Shown: positions 9,801 to 12,554 of the stretch, one piece after another | How positions within the stretch are numbered: the stretch's first letter is position 1 | How the letters are laid out: every line of letters begins with the position of its first letter | NCBI GenBank assembly: GCA_028565715.1 | Contig: JAOXYC010185801.1 | Coordinates: forward strand, 1-12,554 | From: Phoronis pallida | Lineage: Eukaryota; Phoronida; Phoronidae | Length of the DNA: 12,554 nucleotides | Reading direction: 5' to 3' | Program-made: the position numbers and the translations under genes | Notes under the pieces: generated by a model | The model's input: the letters and a program-made list of their open reading frames with translations, nothing else | Told to the model about the DNA's origin: nothing | The model's database searches: none

Positions 9801-9867
9801 TAGACACAGAATACAAACCATCAGAAGTCCAAAATATTTCCATTGGACGTTCTGTCATTTTCGACAT
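711..9867 (-). CDS. KIAA1328: Protein hinderin (KIAA1328 family), 11-exon gene, coding span
   Basis: This gene encodes a coiled-coil protein of the hinderin family; human hinderin was described as an SMC3-binding protein that competes with SMC1-SMC3 pairing. Joined exons (minus strand): 9867-9819, 8144-8106, 7532-7429, 6809-6700, 6070-5955, 5261-5143, 4888-3529, 3007-2768, 2600-2516, 1796-1731, 876-711. They total 2454 nt, or 817 residues plus TAA, with phases agreeing at every junction. Recognition rests on three blocks that match my memory of the human protein: KVSLKDLCSEDKKRVANLIK (about residues 79-98), QYKECQEMLVQYQ (about 144-156), and the second coiled coil with KLDLLRQ (about 541-590), plus the C-terminal ESQVLEEIFFLK. 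It is longer than human hinderin (under 600 residues as I recall), mostly because of the disordered part of exon 7. It is transcribed away from the sirtuin gene on the other strand. Identity is confident; exon 1 is not. Confidence 0.85.
877..1730 (-). other. hinderin intron 10 (854 nt)
   Basis: This is a GT-AG intron whose main content is the foldback at 1354-1640. Outside it, GGCAAAATTA (1076-1085) and TAATTTTGCC (1662-1671) form an outer inverted pair, with another TTTTGCCACC near 1178. This hints that the element may be longer than its hairpin core. Nothing coding is seen. Confidence 0.8.
1354..1640. repeat. 287-bp foldback (MITE-like) in hinderin intron 10
   Basis: Two arms of about 130 bp are imperfect reverse complements. 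AAAGATACTGTCTCC (1354-1368) pairs with GGAGACAGTATCTTT (1626-1640). TAACTTGC...CTGAGTCAAAAAATC pairs with the stretch around 1545-1570, and GGGATGATTTGAGAG (1456-1470) with CTCTCAAATCATCCC (about 1516-1530). The loop is roughly 1485-1502. No ORF is inside. Clear target-site duplications were not found. Confidence 0.8.
1731..1796 (-). CDS. KIAA1328: hinderin exon 10 (66 nt)
   Basis: This is a small exon between TTTCTTTACAG and TAGAAAG|GTAAGT, both strong, and phase 2 on each side, so it could be skipped without a frameshift. It encodes GSSLKQGNIPPRAHREEHSL, a basic linker ahead of the C-terminal motif. Confidence 0.8.
1797..2515 (-). other. hinderin intron 9 (719 nt)
   Basis: This is a GT-AG intron between exons 9 and 10. 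Stop-free stretches of about 60 codons on the minus strand near 2221-2464 show no family resemblance and lack splice sites. I see no repeat or RNA gene in it. Confidence 0.75.
2516..2600 (-). CDS. KIAA1328: hinderin exon 9
   Basis: Acceptor TATTTTTCAG and donor GTCAG|GTATCA enclose 85 nt, phase 1 in and phase 2 out. It encodes KRSRHMDRSDNSSRGYSDRV and then DVATSPV(R). The end resembles the end of exon 8 (VDV, a short spacer, then SPVR). Confidence 0.8.
2768..3007 (-). CDS. KIAA1328: hinderin exon 8
   Basis: The acceptor is ATTCTGTAG and the donor ATACAAG|GTGGGG, the latter weak at +4 to +6. It is 240 nt, phase 1 at both ends. It encodes a polar, Ser/Arg/His-rich tail segment with YIPPKNTADDYQYSILRDSS, an acidic TSETEENLEFL, and the final motif VDVSALSPVR. 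It lies in the variable C-terminal half; no catalytic feature is visible. Confidence 0.85.
3008..3528 (-). other. hinderin intron 7 (521 nt)
   Basis: This is an ordinary GT-AG intron, A/T-rich, with no feature recognised. Confidence 0.8.
3529..4888 (-). CDS. KIAA1328: hinderin exon 7, giant disordered exon with second coiled coil
   Basis: This 1360-nt exon (acceptor TTGTTTCTAG, donor TTTATAG|GTGAGG) provides over half of the protein, about residues 180-632. Its first three quarters look disordered: rich in Pro, His, Asn, Tyr and Arg/Glu, with two YSTPPR...NGY repeats near residues 236-248 and 273-287. The last quarter holds a second coiled coil (about 541-590), with KLDLLRQREGLMAEQARLRS followed by alternating Leu and Gln/Lys heptads, an aromatic LWHFEKTGQFPEG cap, and an acidic EGEDDDG stretch. 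The coiled coil aligns with the human protein. The disordered part does not visibly do so. Confidence 0.92.
5143..5261 (-). CDS. KIAA1328: hinderin exon 6, coiled coil, starts after an AC acceptor
   Basis: The exon starts at TTGTTCAGG, right after GGTCAC, the AC end of the minor-class intron, and ends CCAG|GTAGGC. It encodes LVQEQYKECQEMLVQYQ and then an acidic/Gln coiled coil ending in TSPRNQ (about residues 140-179). Using the CAG at 5256-5254 as acceptor would shift the frame, so the AC site is preferred. The alignment IVDERQ-LVQEQYKECQE to the family needs no gap. Confidence 0.87.
5262..5954 (-). other. U12-type AT-AC intron (hinderin intron 5)
   Basis: On the minus strand the intron opens with ATATCCTTTC, an exact match to the U12 AT-AC donor consensus. 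It closes with TTTCTTAAC (5279-5271), one base off the U12 branch site consensus, and GGTCAC at 5262. The branch A to AC distance is about 10 nt. No polypyrimidine tract is needed or present. Length is 693 nt. It would be removed by the minor spliceosome. Besides these signals it carries the tRNA-like sequence at 5313-5385. Confidence 0.88.
5313..5385 (-). ncRNA. tRNA-like sequence, probably a tRNA-derived SINE head or tRNA pseudogene
   Basis: Read on the minus strand, this is a near-complete tRNA cloverleaf. Acceptor AGCTGGG pairs with TTCAGTT (three G-U pairs). TA plus D-arm GCTT/GAGC follows, then anticodon stem CATAA/TTGTG, variable GGGAC, and T-arm CTGGG/CCCAG around TTCGATT. The A-box-like TAGCTTAGAGG and perfect B box GGTTCGATTCC are present, and a T6 terminator follows at 5306-5301. 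Defects are C instead of U at position 33, an extra base before the anticodon stem, and no clear isotype (loop CCGGCTA, anticodon GGC). It is therefore more likely a SINE head or decayed copy than a working tRNA gene. Confidence 0.6.
5955..6070 (-). CDS. KIAA1328: hinderin exon 5, coiled coil, ends at a U12 AT-AC donor
   Basis: The acceptor is TTGATTCACAG. The exon encodes TGLEKETALEQLNKERQIFE and then a Gln run and KIVDERQ, a continuous heptad-type coiled coil (about residues 102-139). No usable GT donor follows. The exon instead stops after GACAAC, directly before ATATCCTTT, the U12 AT-AC donor. Reading through gives a stop-free but non-homologous tail, so the boundary is set by the donor motif and by the gap-free match to the family across the junction. 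Confidence 0.87.
6071..6699 (-). other. hinderin intron 4 (629 nt)
   Basis: This GT-AG intron has a strong GTAAGT donor and TTCACAG acceptor. It contains A/T homopolymer runs only; no repeat or coding signal is recognised. Confidence 0.8.
6700..6809 (-). CDS. KIAA1328: hinderin exon 4, conserved N-terminal block
   Basis: It is bounded by TTTATTGTAG and GCAAA|GTAAGT, and is phase 0 in and phase 2 out. It encodes the most diagnostic stretch of the family, SLKDLCSEDKKRVANLIKEL, which begins the long coiled coil. In human hinderin the matching segment also sits just before the coiled coil. The match to the family, together with consensus splice sites, makes this one of the firmest exons. Confidence 0.9.
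6810..7428 (-). other. hinderin intron 3 (619 nt)
   Basis: This GT-AG intron carries the short repeat-like tail at 7186-7256 and a direct repeat GAACATTCAG (around 7268-7278, with a partial copy just before). The open stretch at 6936-7211 is not coding-like. Confidence 0.75.
7186..7256 (+). repeat. Fragment resembling a widespread repeat tail (AAAGCGCTATATAAG)
   Basis: AGCTTTGAGT (7191-7200), then AAAGCGCTATATAAG about 18 nt later, recalls the paired GCGCTTTGAG / AAAGCGCTATATAA motif at the tail of short interspersed elements common in fish and marine invertebrate genomes. This is recognition from memory; the element family is not certain. It lies in hinderin intron 3, with no coding content. 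Confidence 0.35.
7429..7532 (-). CDS. KIAA1328: hinderin exon 3
   Basis: Acceptor TTATACAG and donor CCAAAG|GTATGT bound 104 nt, entering in phase 1 and leaving in phase 0. It encodes a basic, Asn-rich linker with PRSYQRTNLTYTAVNNNNN, about residues 31-64. The Asn run is polymorphic-looking codon repeat (AAT/AAC). It leads directly into the conserved block of exon 4. Confidence 0.75.
7533..8105 (-). other. hinderin intron 2 (573 nt)
   Basis: This GT-AG intron contains a small stem, AGTCCCTT / AAGGGGCT, near 7958-7985. Nothing else is recognised. Confidence 0.7.
8106..8144 (-). CDS. KIAA1328: hinderin exon 2 (39 nt)
   Basis: This is a very small exon, flanked by TTTTATTGTAG at its 5' side and CCCAG|GTGAGT at its 3' side. 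Both sites are strong. It is phase 1 at each end and encodes a Ser/Ala-rich linker, ASSTSSALVHVP. It has no recognisable domain, and its size makes it easy for gene finders to miss. Support comes from the splice sites and from the frame fit to exon 3. Confidence 0.65.
8950..9370 (-). mobile_element. Possible hAT-like non-autonomous element fragment
   Basis: The right edge ends CCCGTTACAGCCCTA (9357-9371), which reads TAGGGCTGTAACGGG on the minus strand, similar to terminal repeats of many hAT-like elements. It is followed inward by repeated GGTTCGG/CCGAACCG words, at 9304-9350 and at about 8967-8975. The opposite terminus was not found, so this would be a truncated copy. No transposase coding is visible. 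Confidence 0.35.
9172..9233 (+). repeat. Short degenerate tandem repeat (TACTGTTA units)
   Basis: TTACTGTTACTGTTACACCAAT is followed by TTACTTTACTGTTATACCAAT and a third partial TTTTACTGTTACG. This gives three degenerate copies of a unit of about 23 bp, inside hinderin intron 1 and next to the possible hAT-like fragment. Confidence 0.55.
9819..9867 (-). CDS. KIAA1328: hinderin exon 1 (putative start exon)
   Basis: This is the proposed initiator exon, encoding MSKMTERPMEIFWTSD plus the first base of a split Asp codon. It was chosen because no in-frame Met exists in exons 2 or 3, the ATG lies in an A-rich context (AAAAATG), the phase-1 end fits exon 2, and it places the start 296 bp from the sirtuin start. 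The donor, TGATG|GTTTGT, is weak, keeping only GT and the G at +5. A second Met follows at residue 4. Another first exon in the 1.7 kb upstream of exon 2 cannot be excluded; a cDNA would settle this. Confidence 0.4.
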
Positions 9868-10163
9868 TTTTTACATTTTGAAACTGACCGCCAAACGGTC
9901 TTGATTGTCGTTATCATCGATTTTCCAACTCTGTTGATGGCGTCAAATGAACATAACCCTTACTTTAATTTGGTATTTCCAAATTACGTTATTAACCAGT
10001 TCCAGGTAAACCAAAATTATATAATGGAAGAAAAAAAGGAATAAAAGTTGATGTCGTAAAACCTTGGTGTGCTTTTCAGCCCACAGGTGTCATGACGTTC
10101 AGATAAAAATGATAACAGAGAAATTGACTCGAAGATAACAAGCTCTGGCGTTATCCCCATTTT
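9868..10163. promoter_or_regulatory. Presumed bidirectional promoter between hinderin and sirtuin
   Basis: These 296 bp separate the two proposed start codons, which face away from each other. The stretch is less A/T-homopolymeric than the introns around it. It contains a CRE-half-like TGACGT (10093-10098) and an ATCGAT core near 9917. I see no convincing TATA box in the right place for either gene. Real transcription starts are not determinable here, and the left limit depends on the uncertain hinderin exon 1. Confidence 0.45.
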
Positions 10164-12544
<2,381 letters not shown>

Positions 12545-12554
12545 GTTAGTTTTT

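Larger units (their letters stand above)
8145..9818 (-). other. hinderin intron 1 or 5' region (1674 nt)
   Basis: If exon 1 is correct this is a single intron. It holds a long AT-rich stretch (8640-8690), the degenerate tandem repeat at 9172-9233 and the possible hAT-like fragment ending at 9370. An E-box CACGTG lies at 9629-9634, in a locally GC-richer zone (9580-9650). An alternative hinderin first exon could be hidden here. Confidence 0.5.

Noticed and set aside
9632-9904. Plus-strand open stretch of 90 codons upstream of SIRT2
   Set aside because: It has no recognisable domain, ends in the presumed promoter, and overlaps the proposed hinderin exon 1 on the other strand.

Overview
The window is nuclear DNA of an animal. 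It is AT-rich and holds two intron-containing genes arranged head to head. Their exons were assembled here by reading splice sites and codon phase; all twelve internal junctions that can be tested keep an open frame. A fully U12-type AT-AC intron, a vertebrate-like hinderin orthologue, short introns and several foldback elements suggest an invertebrate metazoan that keeps the minor spliceosome (for example a cnidarian, hemichordate, lancelet or mollusc). The species cannot be named from the sequence.

Minus strand, about 9867 down to 711: an apparently complete gene for protein hinderin (KIAA1328 family, coiled-coil, SMC3-binding in human). Eleven coding exons are proposed and together give 817 codons plus stop. 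Exons 4-6 encode the conserved N-terminal coiled coil. Exon 7 (1360 nt) is a large, disordered, proline- and charge-rich segment ending in a second coiled coil. Exons 8-11 carry the C-terminal tail, ending in a conserved-looking LEEIFF motif. Only exon 1 (9819-9867) is weakly supported. Intron 5 (5262-5954) has all the marks of a U12-type AT-AC intron and also contains a tRNA-like sequence.

Plus strand, 10164 to the right edge: the 5' part of a SIRT2-class sirtuin (NAD-dependent protein deacylase). Five exons give 149 codons, including GAGMST and [16 protein letters not shown] of the NAD pocket. The gene continues beyond the window; the catalytic His and zinc-binding cysteines are outside it. 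Its first exon encodes an unusual hydrophobic N-terminus followed by a second in-frame Met in a better start context.

The 296 bp between the two presumed start codons (9868-10163) is a likely bidirectional promoter. The introns hold most of the repeats: a 287-bp foldback at 1354-1640, a near-perfect 36-bp hairpin at 10399-10479, a 169-bp MITE-like element at 10680-10848, a tRNA-like unit at 5313-5385, and a probable hAT-like end near 9370. The left edge has two copies of a small palindrome. No bacterial, viral or toxin gene was recognised.
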